Virus record (IMG/VR): IMGVR_UViG_3300031862_000043
Location: 1-24,054 of that record
Length of the DNA: 24,054 bases
Reading direction: 5' to 3' (one strand)
Source: a virus
The notes under the pieces were generated by a model that saw only the letters and a list, made by a program, of their open reading frames with translations, did not search any database and was not told where the DNA came from. A program made the translations under genes and the position numbers. This document shows positions 1 to 5,775 of the stretch, in pieces (the stretch's first letter is position 1; every line of letters starts with the position of its first letter).

Positions 1-129
1 GTTGCCTGGGGCTTCCCTTCCCCACCCCCCACTACCACTCAAACAAAGCACGGGAGCCAGAGCAAAAGAAATCGTGTTCTTACTTCTCCAGGCTCATTTT
101 TCGATTAGAAAAGACTGCTCTGGCGGCTG

Positions 130-145
130 TGGTATAATAGAGCTG
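130..145 (+). promoter_or_regulatory. Extended -10 promoter, probable leaderless start
   Basis: TGGTATAAT lies at 130-138, an extended -10 element (TG-n-TATAAT). No good -35 is visible at the usual distance, as is typical of extended -10 promoters. The expected start point, 7 bases after the hexamer, is base 145, which is the G of the GTG start of the next gene. The mRNA would therefore be leaderless. Bases 1-129 hold nothing else that I can support. Confidence 0.6.
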
Positions 146-363
146 TGTCAGACTGGGAAGATGCTCAAGGTCCAATCTGCCCTGAGTGTGGGCAGGAGGT
201 TTTCAAGTTATTTAAGGGGGTGTGCCTCAAATGCTCGCGGGAGAAGCAGCGGATAAAGGATATTAACCGGCTGAGCCGGAGGACAGTTAGTCTTTCACGC
301 CGGGGCAAGCCGATACCGGAGGAGCTCCTGGCTCTAGGGCGTGTGATTCAAGATGAGGAATAA
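145..363 (+). CDS. Small zinc-ribbon protein, unknown function
   Basis: This 72-residue protein has two CxxC knuckles, CPEC at residues 12-15 and CLKC at 27-30, the pattern of a short zinc ribbon. A basic helical tail follows (REKQRIKDINRLSRR). The start is GTG at 145, with no Shine-Dalgarno, placed exactly where transcription should begin from the upstream -10. Its 3' end overlaps the next gene by 11 bases, so the two are probably translated together. A nucleic-acid-binding or protein-docking role is possible but not shown. An overlapping frame at 2-256 was rejected in its favour because this frame has the zinc ribbon, the promoter and the coupling. Confidence 0.7.
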   Translation: MSDWEDAQGPICPECGQEVFKLFKGVCLKCSREKQRIKDINRLSRRTVSLSRRGKPIPEELLALGRVIQDEE

Positions 364-562
364 GAGGACCATCATCACCAAGCAGCTTTGGCTGGAGAAG
401 CCTGTCTACATAGAGGGGGAACAGTTATTAAATAACCTTGCCCCTGAGGATAGAGCTTTGATTGAGGAAGCTCTGGGAGAGCTGCCGCCTGGGAGAGTGC
501 TGGTATCTACAAGTAAACGGACCGGGTATCACAGTCTGACTCTCTCTGTTATAACAGAGTAG
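353..562 (+). CDS. Small hypothetical protein
   Basis: A 69-residue protein beginning MRNKRTIITKQLWLEKPVYI. I do not recognise a family. It has a short helical centre rich in acidic residues (LAPEDRALIEEALGEL) and beta-like ends. The ATG at 353 overlaps the stop of the upstream zinc-ribbon gene. This suggests translational coupling in a two-gene operon that ends at the terminator at 601-636. Confidence 0.6.
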   Translation: MRNKRTIITKQLWLEKPVYIEGEQLLNNLAPEDRALIEEALGELPPGRVLVSTSKRTGYHSLTLSVITE

Positions 563-600
563 AGAATTATCGCAAGCCATTGGGGGCAACAAAATAACGA

Positions 601-636
601 AGAGGGCTGGTGTTATTGAACAACCAGCCCTCTTTT
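601..636 (+). terminator. Rho-independent terminator
   Basis: AGAGGGCTGGT (601-611) pairs perfectly over 11 bp with ACCAGCCCTCT (623-633) across an 11-base loop, followed by TTTTA. It closes the 145-562 operon. It also lies just past the end of the opposing minus-strand gene at 674 and may act weakly in that direction too. Confidence 0.85.
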
Positions 637-645
637 AGCTTCCTC

Positions 646-705
646 AGATTTTGCAGGGACCCTTGCGGGCTGCCTAGATTTTGCAGGGACCCTTGCGGGC
701 TGCCT
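646..705. repeat. Exact 30-bp tandem duplication
   Basis: Bases 646-675 and 676-705 are identical 30-mers, each starting agattttgcagg and ending cgggctgcct. The duplication covers the 3' end of the minus-strand gene at 674-922. The junction creates a TAG stop after ...Pro-Cys-Lys-Ile. In the outer copy the same codons would be followed by TGA, so the encoded C-terminus is unchanged. Confidence 0.95.
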
Positions 706-922
706 TGAAGGCGGTCTGGACCTCGCCCAGGTTCTTGAATTTCTTACCTGCCAGCTCAGAGGCCATGCAGCCGTTAATCCTCATAAGCCTCGCGTCCTTG
801 ACGATGTTCATGACTCGCCGGACCTGCCTCAAGCCTAGATGCCCGCCACCAAGGTCTTTTTTGACCTTCTTGGTGACTACCATCATCCCGGAAGCGATTA
901 CATCAACACTATGTCGGGCCAC
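674..922 (-). CDS. Small basic hypothetical protein
   Basis: An 82-residue, strongly basic protein (many Lys/Arg, several Met) with no family that I recognise. It starts MARHSVDVIASGMMVVTKKV and ends KAARKGPCKI. The start is GTG at 922, preceded on the minus strand by AAAGGAGA at good spacing. The last codons and stop lie in an exact 30-bp tandem duplication that leaves the C-terminus unchanged. It sits 18 bases after a possible 39-residue gene and shares that gene's promoter/hairpin leader. High charge and small size would suit a nucleic-acid-binding protein, but that is a guess. Confidence 0.65.
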   Translation of the reverse strand: MARHSVDVIASGMMVVTKKVKKDLGGGHLGLRQVRRVMNIVKDARLMRINGCMASELAGKKFKNLGEVQTAFKAARKGPCKI

Positions 923-940
923 TTTCGTTTTCTCCTTTCT

Positions 941-1060
941 TTAATATTTGATGAAACCCCCACGGAGCATGAGGAAAGGAGGACCTCGAGCTGTCTCTGA
1001 TATAGAGCTTTCAGCGAAGGCAAAGGCTGGAACGATTGCAACGACTATCCACTGGTACAT
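941..1060 (-). CDS. Possible 39-residue membrane or signal-bearing peptide
   Basis: A short frame from ATG (1060) to TAA (941) encodes 39 residues. The N-terminus is hydrophobic (MYQWIVVAIVPAFAFA), and a small polar and Gly/Pro-containing tail follows. CAGGGG lies about 8 bases upstream of the ATG as a modest ribosome site. It fills the gap between the promoter/hairpin leader at 1093-1183 and the gene at 674-922, 18 bases before the latter's GTG. The hydrophobic stretch could be a signal peptide or a single membrane helix. It is too short for firm coding statistics. Confidence 0.4.
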   Translation of the reverse strand: MYQWIVVAIVPAFAFAESSISETARGPPFLMLRGGFIKY

Positions 1061-1092
1061 CGCTTCATCCCCTGTTTGCTAGCTAAATAATA

Positions 1093-1134
1093 AAAGGGCA
1101 TAGACCTTGGGTTATCCCAAGTGCTACGCCCCTT
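1093..1134 (-). terminator. Long hairpin with GGGGCGTAG-type stem
   Basis: On the minus strand GGGGCGTAGCACTTGGG folds onto CCCAAGGTCTATGCCC around an ATAA loop, with a few mismatches, and TTTTATTATT follows. It is a credible rho-independent terminator for the 2643-1180 operon. However, a TTGACA promoter (1154-1183) reads into it, so it is also the 5' leader of the 1060-674 transcript. The stem matches hairpins at 4944-4973 and 7664-7725. Confidence 0.7.
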
Positions 1135-1153
1135 ATTCTCTGTTTCTCCTTTA

Positions 1154-1183
1154 ACTTTAGAACAGAATGGGGGTCTTTGTCAA
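1154..1183 (-). promoter_or_regulatory. Candidate promoter reading into hairpin leader
   Basis: On the minus strand TTGACA (1183-1178) is followed after 18 bases by TAAAGT (1159-1154). The -35 is perfect and the -10 is weak (4/6). The predicted start, near 1147, is about 13 bases before the hairpin at 1134. The -35 overlaps the stop codon of the gene ending at 1180. Confidence 0.45.
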
Positions 1184-1494
1184 GAGGCAAGCTGGGGCTC
1201 TGTGGTTTCCTTGCTGCTAGTCTCCTCAAACTCAAGGGTGTCGAGCTGGGCAGCCTTCATTATGTAGTCCAGCATTTCCTTGACCTCGGGGAGCTTGCAG
1301 CTCTCGCGGAGCTTAAGGAACTCCTTTACGGCGTCAGACGCCATACCGTCTGGGTCATCCAAGGCTTTAAGAAACTCCTCGCAGTCCAGGCCGCTTTGTT
1401 TGAAGGTATTGCAGATGCCCTTGGTCACGGCAAAGGCAGAGGCTATATCGCAAACTGGGCACTCTTTAGATTCTTCAGGCATTGTGTTCCTCAC
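1180..1494 (-). CDS. Small cysteine-containing hypothetical protein
   Basis: Up to 104 residues with CPVC at residues 12-15 and further Cys at 28 and 38, then an acidic helical body and a Glu/Thr/Ser-rich tail. One metal site with the CPVC pair is possible, but no family is recognised. Two starts compete. GTG at 1494 overlaps the upstream stop as GTGA, favouring coupling. ATG at 1482 has GAGGA five to six bases ahead of it. It belongs to the minus-strand operon led by the gene at 2643. Confidence 0.7.
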   Translation of the reverse strand: MRNTMPEESKECPVCDIASAFAVTKGICNTFKQSGLDCEEFLKALDDPDGMASDAVKEFLKLRESCKLPEVKEMLDYIMKAAQLDTLEFEETSSKETTEPQLAS

Positions 1495-1583
1495 TTTCTG
1501 ATGACGCAGATATTACACCGGACACAACAACCGTGCTTATCAAGTGGTTCGCCACAGTTTGGGCATCTCTTTTCTTTACTCAT
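1491..1583 (-). CDS. 30-residue mini zinc ribbon
   Basis: ATG at 1583 to TGA at 1491 encodes 30 residues with CPNC at positions 7-10 and CVRCNIC ending at 26. Two opposed Cys pairs in 20 residues make a near-minimal zinc ribbon or knuckle. The ATG overlaps the stop of the upstream gene as ATGA. Its own TGA overlaps the next gene's GTG as GTGA, so it is coupled on both sides and fills the gap exactly. That layout and the Cys pattern are the case for a real gene. The function is unknown. Confidence 0.7.
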   Translation of the reverse strand: MSKEKRCPNCGEPLDKHGCCVRCNICVIRK

Positions 1584-2008
1584 GCTCCTGCCGCCCTGAA
1601 TCGAGGCAAGAAGCATTCAAAATAGCCCTTGGTATCAGTGGGGTACTTCTCTTTGCATTCCCTGGCAGCCTCTCTAATGGTCCTGGCTCGTGTGCAGCGG
1701 CCGTCAGGCATCTCAATGATTTCGGAGCACCAATTCCTGACCTCATCCTGGGAGAGTGTCCCTATCGCGTCCTCAGTGGTGACCATGACATTGCCGGCCT
1801 CGAGGGGCTTACTGGAGTCAATACGGCAGCCGTGGCACGGCTCTTTTCGAGTCTCTCTGCCATGAACCGGTATAGCTCCCTCACCAATAACTATACCGAT
1901 TAAAAGGTCCCGAGCTGCCAGTTCCTCTTTTGTTTTATGCAGTCGGGTCATAACCTCATCGGCTGTAGCTTCTGCTATTTGCTCTATTTCTTCTCTTGAG
2001 AGTGCCAT
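1580..2008 (-). CDS. Cysteine-rich hypothetical protein
   Basis: 142 residues. A helical N-terminus (residues 1-35, LSREEIEQIAEATADEVM) is followed by a domain with six Cys (58, 61, 94, 105, 118 and 132). The spacing would suit metal binding or disulfides, but no named family is recognised. The ATG at 2008 has GGAGGT about nine bases upstream, inside the end of the preceding gene, which it overlaps by 25 bases. It is the second gene of the minus-strand operon and is followed by the coupled mini zinc ribbon. Confidence 0.75.
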   Translation of the reverse strand: MALSREEIEQIAEATADEVMTRLHKTKEELAARDLLIGIVIGEGAIPVHGRETRKEPCHGCRIDSSKPLEAGNVMVTTEDAIGTLSQDEVRNWCSEIIEMPDGRCTRARTIREAARECKEKYPTDTKGYFECFLPRFRAAGA

Positions 2009-2643
2009 TTCCTCTCTACCTCCTTAGCTGCTTCCTCGGCAGCCAGTTTCTTTGCCTCGTCGAGGGTCATAGGTGGTGCCGGCTCCTCGATGGCGCTGAA
2101 GGCTGCAGTCCCCATAACTCGTTTCCGAAAGTCATTGAACTGCGCGGCCATCTTAGGATATTCGTTGTCGTAGAGCCCGCTCATAATGCCCTCTATGCTG
2201 ACTTTGGACTCGTTGTCTCCAATCCACTGAATTATCTCGGAGTAAACAGGGTTGTCGGGGTCCTTGGGGATGACTTCCTCAGCAAGAGCTTCCAAAGCGA
2301 GTGGATGTTTGACAATGAGGCAGTCGCATGGTAACCCGTCTATTTTTAGTTTGGCAGCCAAATCCAGCTCTGCTTTGTAAAGCTCCTTCGCGAGGCGACG
2401 CTTCAGCATCTTGGTGGTTTGCTCATTTGTCGGCAGTGCTGGTGAGACGGTCTGTGGCTCAATTTTCGGCTGTTTTTCGGTGGTAGTGGGAGAAAGGGCC
2501 TCAGCTTTTCCGGGGGTGCCTTCTTCTGCCCCCTCAGTGGCTTCAGCTTGTGGTTTCTTAGGGCGCGACATGACTACTTTGAGAAGGTCGCTCGCTACCT
2601 TTCCGCCTTCTCGGAAAATGTAGGCTTTTGTACTTGGCTTCAT
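1984..2643 (-). CDS. Hypothetical protein with CDC-containing helical domain
   Basis: 219 residues. The N-terminus is basic (to about residue 30), then comes a Pro/Thr/Glu-rich linker (31-75). A helical domain follows with CDC at 106-108 and KHPLALEALAEE at 112-123, and the C-terminus is a charged helix. The linker and domain resemble proteins I associate with Chloroflexota-type phage contigs, but I cannot name a function. It heads the minus-strand operon. The promoter places transcription start at the A of the ATG, so the mRNA should be leaderless. Two Cys and a nearby His suggest possible metal binding. Confidence 0.8.
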   Translation of the reverse strand: MKPSTKAYIFREGGKVASDLLKVVMSRPKKPQAEATEGAEEGTPGKAEALSPTTTEKQPKIEPQTVSPALPTNEQTTKMLKRRLAKELYKAELDLAAKLKIDGLPCDCLIVKHPLALEALAEEVIPKDPDNPVYSEIIQWIGDNESKVSIEGIMSGLYDNEYPKMAAQFNDFRKRVMGTAAFSAIEEPAPPMTLDEAKKLAAEEAAKEVERKWHSQEKK

Positions 2644-2649
2644 GGTTTT

Positions 2650-2678
2650 AGTGTAACGCCAAGACCACGGATTGTCAA
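2650..2678 (-). promoter_or_regulatory. Sigma70-type promoter for minus operon, leaderless
   Basis: On the minus strand TTGACA (2678-2673), a 17-base spacer and TACACT (2655-2650) put the start point at 2643, the first base of the ATG of the 219-residue gene. The spacer holds CCGTGGTCT, the reverse complement of AGACCACGG. That motif also sits in the spacer of the opposite promoter. Confidence 0.8.
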
Positions 2679-2727
2679 TGTCGTTGCTGGTTTGTTAATA
2701 GGTGGCTATTTCGGGCTGAAACCCATC

Positions 2728-2756
2728 TTGACAAACCCCAGACCACGGGCTAACAT
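2728..2756 (+). promoter_or_regulatory. Sigma70-type promoter for rightward operon
   Basis: TTGACA (2728-2733), a 17-base spacer and TAACAT (2751-2756) give a start near 2763. AGACCACGG (2740-2748) lies inside the spacer. The transcript would carry a leader of about 190 bases through the heptamer array before the HTH gene at 2951. Confidence 0.7.
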
Positions 2757-2770
2757 TAAGGCATGGAGTA

Positions 2771-2888
2771 CCGTGGAACCGTGAACCATGAAATGTGAAC
2801 CGTGAAATTAGCCTCAATTTTCGTGAACTAACCCCATGAAACTATACCACGGGAAATTTCAGGGGATAATTCACGGAAACCTTCACGG
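2771..2888. repeat. Array of CCGTGAA-like heptamers (operator or iteron candidates)
   Basis: Bases 2779-2806 are four abutting heptamers: CCGTGAA, CCATGAA, ATGTGAA, CCGTGAA. CCGTGGA lies just before, at 2771. More copies follow at 2821 (TCGTGAA) and 2834 (CCATGAA). Inverted copies TTCACGG lie at 2870-2876 and 2882-2888, and CCACGG recurs at 2847. The 307-base gap between the divergent genes has no other gene; it holds these repeats and the promoters. The layout suits cooperative binding of a regulator or an initiator protein. Confidence 0.75.
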
Positions 2889-2907
2889 ACAGGGATACGG
2901 CGGGGAT

Positions 2908-2923
2908 ATATGGTAATCCATAT
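2908..2923. promoter_or_regulatory. Inverted repeat upstream of HTH gene
   Basis: ATATGG (2908-2913) and CCATAT (2918-2923) form a perfect six-base dyad around TAAT, 27 bases before the ATG at 2951. A weak -10-like TAAACT follows at 2926-2931. It could be an operator for the HTH protein or part of a second, weaker promoter. Confidence 0.45.
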
Positions 2924-2950
2924 GCTAAACTATAGGACAAAGGGTAGCTG

Positions 2951-3352
2951 ATGCCAAAGTTTCAACCATCGCCTCACAAAGAGGAAGCGATACAAGCTCT
3001 CCGGGAGGGGACTAGCATAGATGAGGTCAAGAAGCGCTTTGGTCTCTCAAAAGCGACTGCTTGGCGCTATCAGAAGGAAGCCAAGGAAGGCCCTAAGACT
3101 CCAGGGGGGAAAGCAGGTGGTACGACACCACTTGGCGCTATTCTGATACCGCAAACTGGGGTAGCAGTGTTCACGGTAGGTCAAGACACCGTTAAACTTT
3201 ACCCGGAAGACATTTTCAGATGCTACGACGAATACCGGGACATGAGAGAGTTAATCGACTGGCAAAGCGACTTCTCCTCTACGATAAGAGAGGGAGCTAA
3301 AATGTATAGGGCAGTAATATGTAAGCTGCTGGGAGGAGACAAAAATGAGTGA
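2951..3352 (+). CDS. Helix-turn-helix DNA-binding protein
   Basis: 133 residues. Residues 10-45 (EEAIQALREGTSIDEVKKRF then GLSKATAWRYQKEA) form a resolvase/Mor-type helix-turn-helix, where 'GLSKATAWRY' is the recognition helix. A Gly/Lys-rich linker follows, then a beta-rich middle and a helical C-terminus. It is the first gene of the rightward operon and lies beside a dense repeat array, so it is a candidate regulator of the divergent promoters. A small-terminase-like role is an alternative, but no large terminase follows. The stop overlaps the next gene's start by 8 bases. Confidence 0.75.
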   Translation: MPKFQPSPHKEEAIQALREGTSIDEVKKRFGLSKATAWRYQKEAKEGPKTPGGKAGGTTPLGAILIPQTGVAVFTVGQDTVKLYPEDIFRCYDEYRDMRELIDWQSDFSSTIREGAKMYRAVICKLLGGDKNE

Positions 3353-4376
3353 TGGGCCAGAAGCCAGAAAAGATGCAGCGGATGAAGCCTTGCAGTGTTT
3401 GGGTGTAATAAGACCTGCCCAGGTGGCAGCGAAAAAAGACCCGATAAAGGAGATGGAAGAGTTCATCGGTACAATTGAGGACATAGACAAGCGTGAGACT
3501 ATGCAGGCTAAATTGCGTGAGATAAAAGCCAATGCTGAACTCAGGGCTAGAGAAGCTGAGGCTAGATTAAGACAAGGAGGTGACAAGGTGACCAGCACAA
3601 ATATTGGTACTGAAAAACCCAAACGATGGACCATAGCCCCCGATGGTAAACCAATAGAGGATCCCGAGGGTGAGTATGAATCCTTTGCTCAAGCCTATAA
3701 GGTAGCGGCACTTGATGCGGCGAAGGCTGCTGACCCGACTGCCTTCTTCAAGTTTCTAAAGGCCGAGGGCATTATAGGAACCAAAGCTACCGGTAGTGAT
3801 TTCACACAAGACCTCGCCAAGAGATACTTAGACCTTATTGAGGCACAGATTACCAACAAGGGTAAATCTACTGACTCCCAAATCATCGCAGACTTGCGGT
3901 CAGATATATCTACTTTGAGGGAAGAGGTTAAGCAAAGTTCCGACCCGGTAGTGATAATATCTAAAGCAAAGGCATTGACTGATGGTCTAAGGTCAGCTGG
4001 TCTTATTCCTGTGCCATCAGCAGGTGGGACTGGCCTCGAGGAGCTTAAAGAGACGCACCGCCACGATGAGAAGATGGAGGAGATTCACGCTGAGGCAGAC
4101 TATAAGAAGATTCTTGGCGAGACAATCAGTGAACTACCAGAGAGGATAGGTCGCGGTGTAGGCAGCGAAATCTTGGCACGGGAAGGGGCAGAAGAGCCTG
4201 GCGATAGCAGTGGTGGTGGCAGCCGGTTAGAGTATATGGCCTGCACTGAACAGGTTAATGGGAAAGTTTGTGGCACCAAAATCCCTGTACCGCCCGGGGT
4301 CAGTCAGGTAACGTGTCCGAGCTGTGGGACAATATACACAAGAGGTGCCGCAGGTGAAACCGAGGAGAAGTCATAG
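3345..4376 (+). CDS. Coiled-coil protein with C-terminal zinc ribbon
   Basis: 343 residues. Charged helical segments cover roughly residues 1-85 and 180-285. The C-terminal ribbon has Cys at 300, 309, 324 and 327 (C-x8-C...CPSC). There are no membrane segments. GGAGGAGA precedes the ATG at 3345 at good spacing, inside the end of the HTH gene. The position after the HTH gene and the Lys/Glu-rich coiled coils could suit a scaffold, a DNA-bound structural protein or an adaptor. I do not recognise a family. Confidence 0.8.
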   Translation: MSDGPEARKDAADEALQCLGVIRPAQVAAKKDPIKEMEEFIGTIEDIDKRETMQAKLREIKANAELRAREAEARLRQGGDKVTSTNIGTEKPKRWTIAPDGKPIEDPEGEYESFAQAYKVAALDAAKAADPTAFFKFLKAEGIIGTKATGSDFTQDLAKRYLDLIEAQITNKGKSTDSQIIADLRSDISTLREEVKQSSDPVVIISKAKALTDGLRSAGLIPVPSAGGTGLEELKETHRHDEKMEEIHAEADYKKILGETISELPERIGRGVGSEILAREGAEEPGDSSGGGSRLEYMACTEQVNGKVCGTKIPVPPGVSQVTCPSCGTIYTRGAAGETEEKS

Positions 4377-4437
4377 GCTGAGAGAGGGCATCATTTACAA
4401 TCTCTACCGCCTCGGGAGGTTGCTGAAGGGATGGTAG
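4354..4437 (+). CDS. Possible 27-residue basic peptide
   Basis: GTG at 4354 to TAG at 4435-4437 encodes 27 residues rich in Arg, Lys and Leu (for example RRSHRLREG and LYRLGRLLKGW), likely an amphipathic basic helix. GAGGTG lies about eight bases upstream. It overlaps the 3' end of the coiled-coil gene and runs past the ATG of the next gene (4431), bridging an otherwise empty gap. It is short enough that chance cannot be excluded. Confidence 0.35.
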   Translation: MKPRRSHRLREGIIYNLYRLGRLLKGW

Positions 4438-4769
4438 AGAGATTTGGCAGGTTCATAACTAGTGGTTGGGGTGACCGGGGATTGGTTGGCCTCCTTATGG
4501 CTGTGCTGGAGAACGTAAACGATGAGCGGTGCTATGAATACATCACTAAGAATATGAACCTACTTCATTGGGCATCGGATAAGGACTGGATGAGATATAG
4601 AAAGCTGGCGAAGGCAGCAAATATTGGTGACATTGACAGGGCAAGGGTTATTTCTGAACTCAAAAAATCTAGGTGCGACCTGTTAGGCGTTATTATCAGT
4701 ACTCCCGGCGGACTTACTTGGCTTGATAAGCAGATAGCCGAGATGAAAAAGAAACTGGGATTGGAGTAA
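4431..4769 (+). CDS. Hypothetical helical protein
   Basis: 112 residues, mostly helical and soluble, starting MVERFGRFITSGWGDRGLVG and ending in a Lys-rich helix (EMKKKLGLE). No known family is recognised. GAAGGG gives a modest ribosome site for the ATG at 4431. Its stop is four bases before a small membrane-protein gene, whose ribosome site (GGAG) lies in this gene's last codons. Confidence 0.7.
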   Translation: MVERFGRFITSGWGDRGLVGLLMAVLENVNDERCYEYITKNMNLLHWASDKDWMRYRKLAKAANIGDIDRARVISELKKSRCDLLGVIISTPGGLTWLDKQIAEMKKKLGLE

Positions 4770-4773
4770 GCAG

Positions 4774-4902
4774 ATGGCAAATGAAAACTGGGTGAAGGCA
4801 AAAGGAGGAGTAAAACAATTTGTGCCAATGCTGACCCTGAGCACCGCTATCATTGTTGGCTATGCTCTTCTCGTCAGAATCTTCGTAAAGGCAGGTAAAT
4901 GA
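4774..4902 (+). CDS. 42-residue single-span membrane protein
   Basis: ATG at 4774 to TGA at 4900-4902 encodes 42 residues. The N-terminus is polar and basic (MANENWVKAKGGVK). One hydrophobic span runs over about residues 17-38 (PMLTLSTAIIVGYALLVRIF), and a Lys/Gly tail ends it. GGAG lies seven bases before the ATG, at the end of the preceding gene. This predicts an N-in single-span protein. Small proteins of this kind occur in virion membranes and as lysis accessories, but the role here is unknown. Confidence 0.75.
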   Translation: MANENWVKAKGGVKQFVPMLTLSTAIIVGYALLVRIFVKAGK

Positions 4903-4909
4903 ATAGCAC

Positions 4910-4939
4910 TTGACTTTATTCCCCCCTCTCACTGATAAT
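4910..4939 (+). promoter_or_regulatory. Candidate promoter reading into hairpin leader
   Basis: TTGACT (4910-4915), an 18-base spacer and GATAAT (4934-4939) match 5/6 bases in each hexamer. The predicted start is near 4946, the first base of the hairpin at 4944-4973. The metalloprotease mRNA would therefore begin with a 5'-terminal stem-loop. Confidence 0.5.
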
Positions 4940-4943
4940 AAAT

Positions 4944-4973
4944 AAAGGGGCGTAGCTTATTTCTACGCCTTTT
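4944..4973 (+). terminator. GGGGCGTAG hairpin, terminator or 5' leader stem
   Basis: GGCGTAG (4949-4955) pairs with CTACGCC (4963-4969) around a seven-base loop. G-T and A-T pairs extend the stem, and a T-run (TTTTGTT) follows. It can end transcription from the upstream genes. Because a promoter starts almost at its first base, it is also the 5' end of the next mRNA. It shares its stem with hairpins at 1093-1134 and 7664-7725. Confidence 0.75.
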
Positions 4974-4994
4974 GTTATTAAAGGAGGTGCGAGA

Positions 4995-5732
4995 ATGACC
5001 TTTGACCAAGTTGACCAAATTCTGCTAGCCAAGGGGCTTGCCACTGACCCTGCCTTTGATAACCTCAAAATCGATATTGACCCAATCCGATGCTCTGACA
5101 CCTGTCCTCTTGGATTATATTTCCCCGTCGAGGAATGGAGTCCTAATTTACAATATACCGTGTCTGGGGGAACTATAGTCCTTCCCCCTGAAGCATCTGA
5201 ACCTGTCTTGCTCCACGAGCTCGGGCATAGGCACGGGCATTACTACTACGGAGACCTATCCGAAAGATATGCCGAGGATTTCAGGAAAATATACCAACCG
5301 AAAGGCAGAGCACTACTCTATAAAGGTAATGACTTCAGTAAATTACCTAGATTTGGGGCACTATTTGAGGAGGGGGAAAGAGGTGCTGTAGAAATGGCTC
5401 TAGCCTATCCTCTGACTCCTGATGAAGTATACGAAATTGAGAGTAGACTTAACTCCTACGGAGAGCGTTGTAGGGTTTGCTATGGAGATGGGGAGCTCCC
5501 ATTTCTCAGGATGGAGTTTACTCAGGGTGTTAATTGGCTGGTTATTGTAGGTTCGGTATTGGCAGCCTCAGTGGCTGCCGCTATTGGCACAATAGGGTAT
5601 GCTATTTACAAAATATCAAAGGAACTGCCCTGGGCAGTTCCCGTAAGCCTGTTTGGAATCATATCGGGCACGCTTTTGCTTCTCGGGGTGGCGGCAAAAG
5701 AAGCAAGAGCGAGGATTCCCGTCAGGGCGTAA
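4995..5732 (+). CDS. Membrane-anchored HELGH metalloprotease-like protein
   Basis: 245 residues. HELGH at 74-78, set in VLLHELGHRHGH, is the HExxH zinc site of gluzincin peptidases. SERYAEDF follows at 89-96, so Glu90 or Glu94 could be the third ligand, a layout like the ImmA/IrrE (M78) family. The N-terminal 60 residues are soluble and include C33 and C37; C159 and C162 make another pair. Two membrane helices lie at about 180-205 and 212-233, so the protease would be tethered. AAAGGAGGTG precedes the ATG. Roles could include cleaving a host repressor, processing virion proteins or attacking the envelope. The fold and motif are fairly clear; the substrate is unknown. Confidence 0.75.
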   Translation: MTFDQVDQILLAKGLATDPAFDNLKIDIDPIRCSDTCPLGLYFPVEEWSPNLQYTVSGGTIVLPPEASEPVLLHELGHRHGHYYYGDLSERYAEDFRKIYQPKGRALLYKGNDFSKLPRFGALFEEGERGAVEMALAYPLTPDEVYEIESRLNSYGERCRVCYGDGELPFLRMEFTQGVNWLVIVGSVLAASVAAAIGTIGYAIYKISKELPWAVPVSLFGIISGTLLLLGVAAKEARARIPVRA

Positions 5733-5775
5733 GGTGGAAAGAAAATAGTGGGTAATTTGCCGCGAGGGGGTAATT

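Noticed and set aside
2-256. Open frame of 84 codons at the left edge
   Set aside because: It overlaps the 145-363 gene in another frame, lacks a ribosome site and has low-complexity, Pro/Ser-rich translation. The competing frame has a zinc ribbon, a promoter and coupling.
1177-1599. 140-codon plus-strand frame
   Set aside because: It is antisense to the coupled minus-strand genes at 1180-1583 and has no start signal. The minus frames show Cys pairs and overlaps.
1996-2334. 112-codon plus-strand frame
   Set aside because: It is antisense to the 219-residue gene and has no ribosome site or recognisable motif.
2771-2888. CRISPR-like array
   Set aside because: The units are seven bases with no spacers, so this is a binding-site or iteron type array.
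3251-3634. 127-codon minus-strand frame
   Set aside because: It is antisense to the coiled-coil gene, low in complexity (Ser/Ala/Leu) and has no ribosome site.
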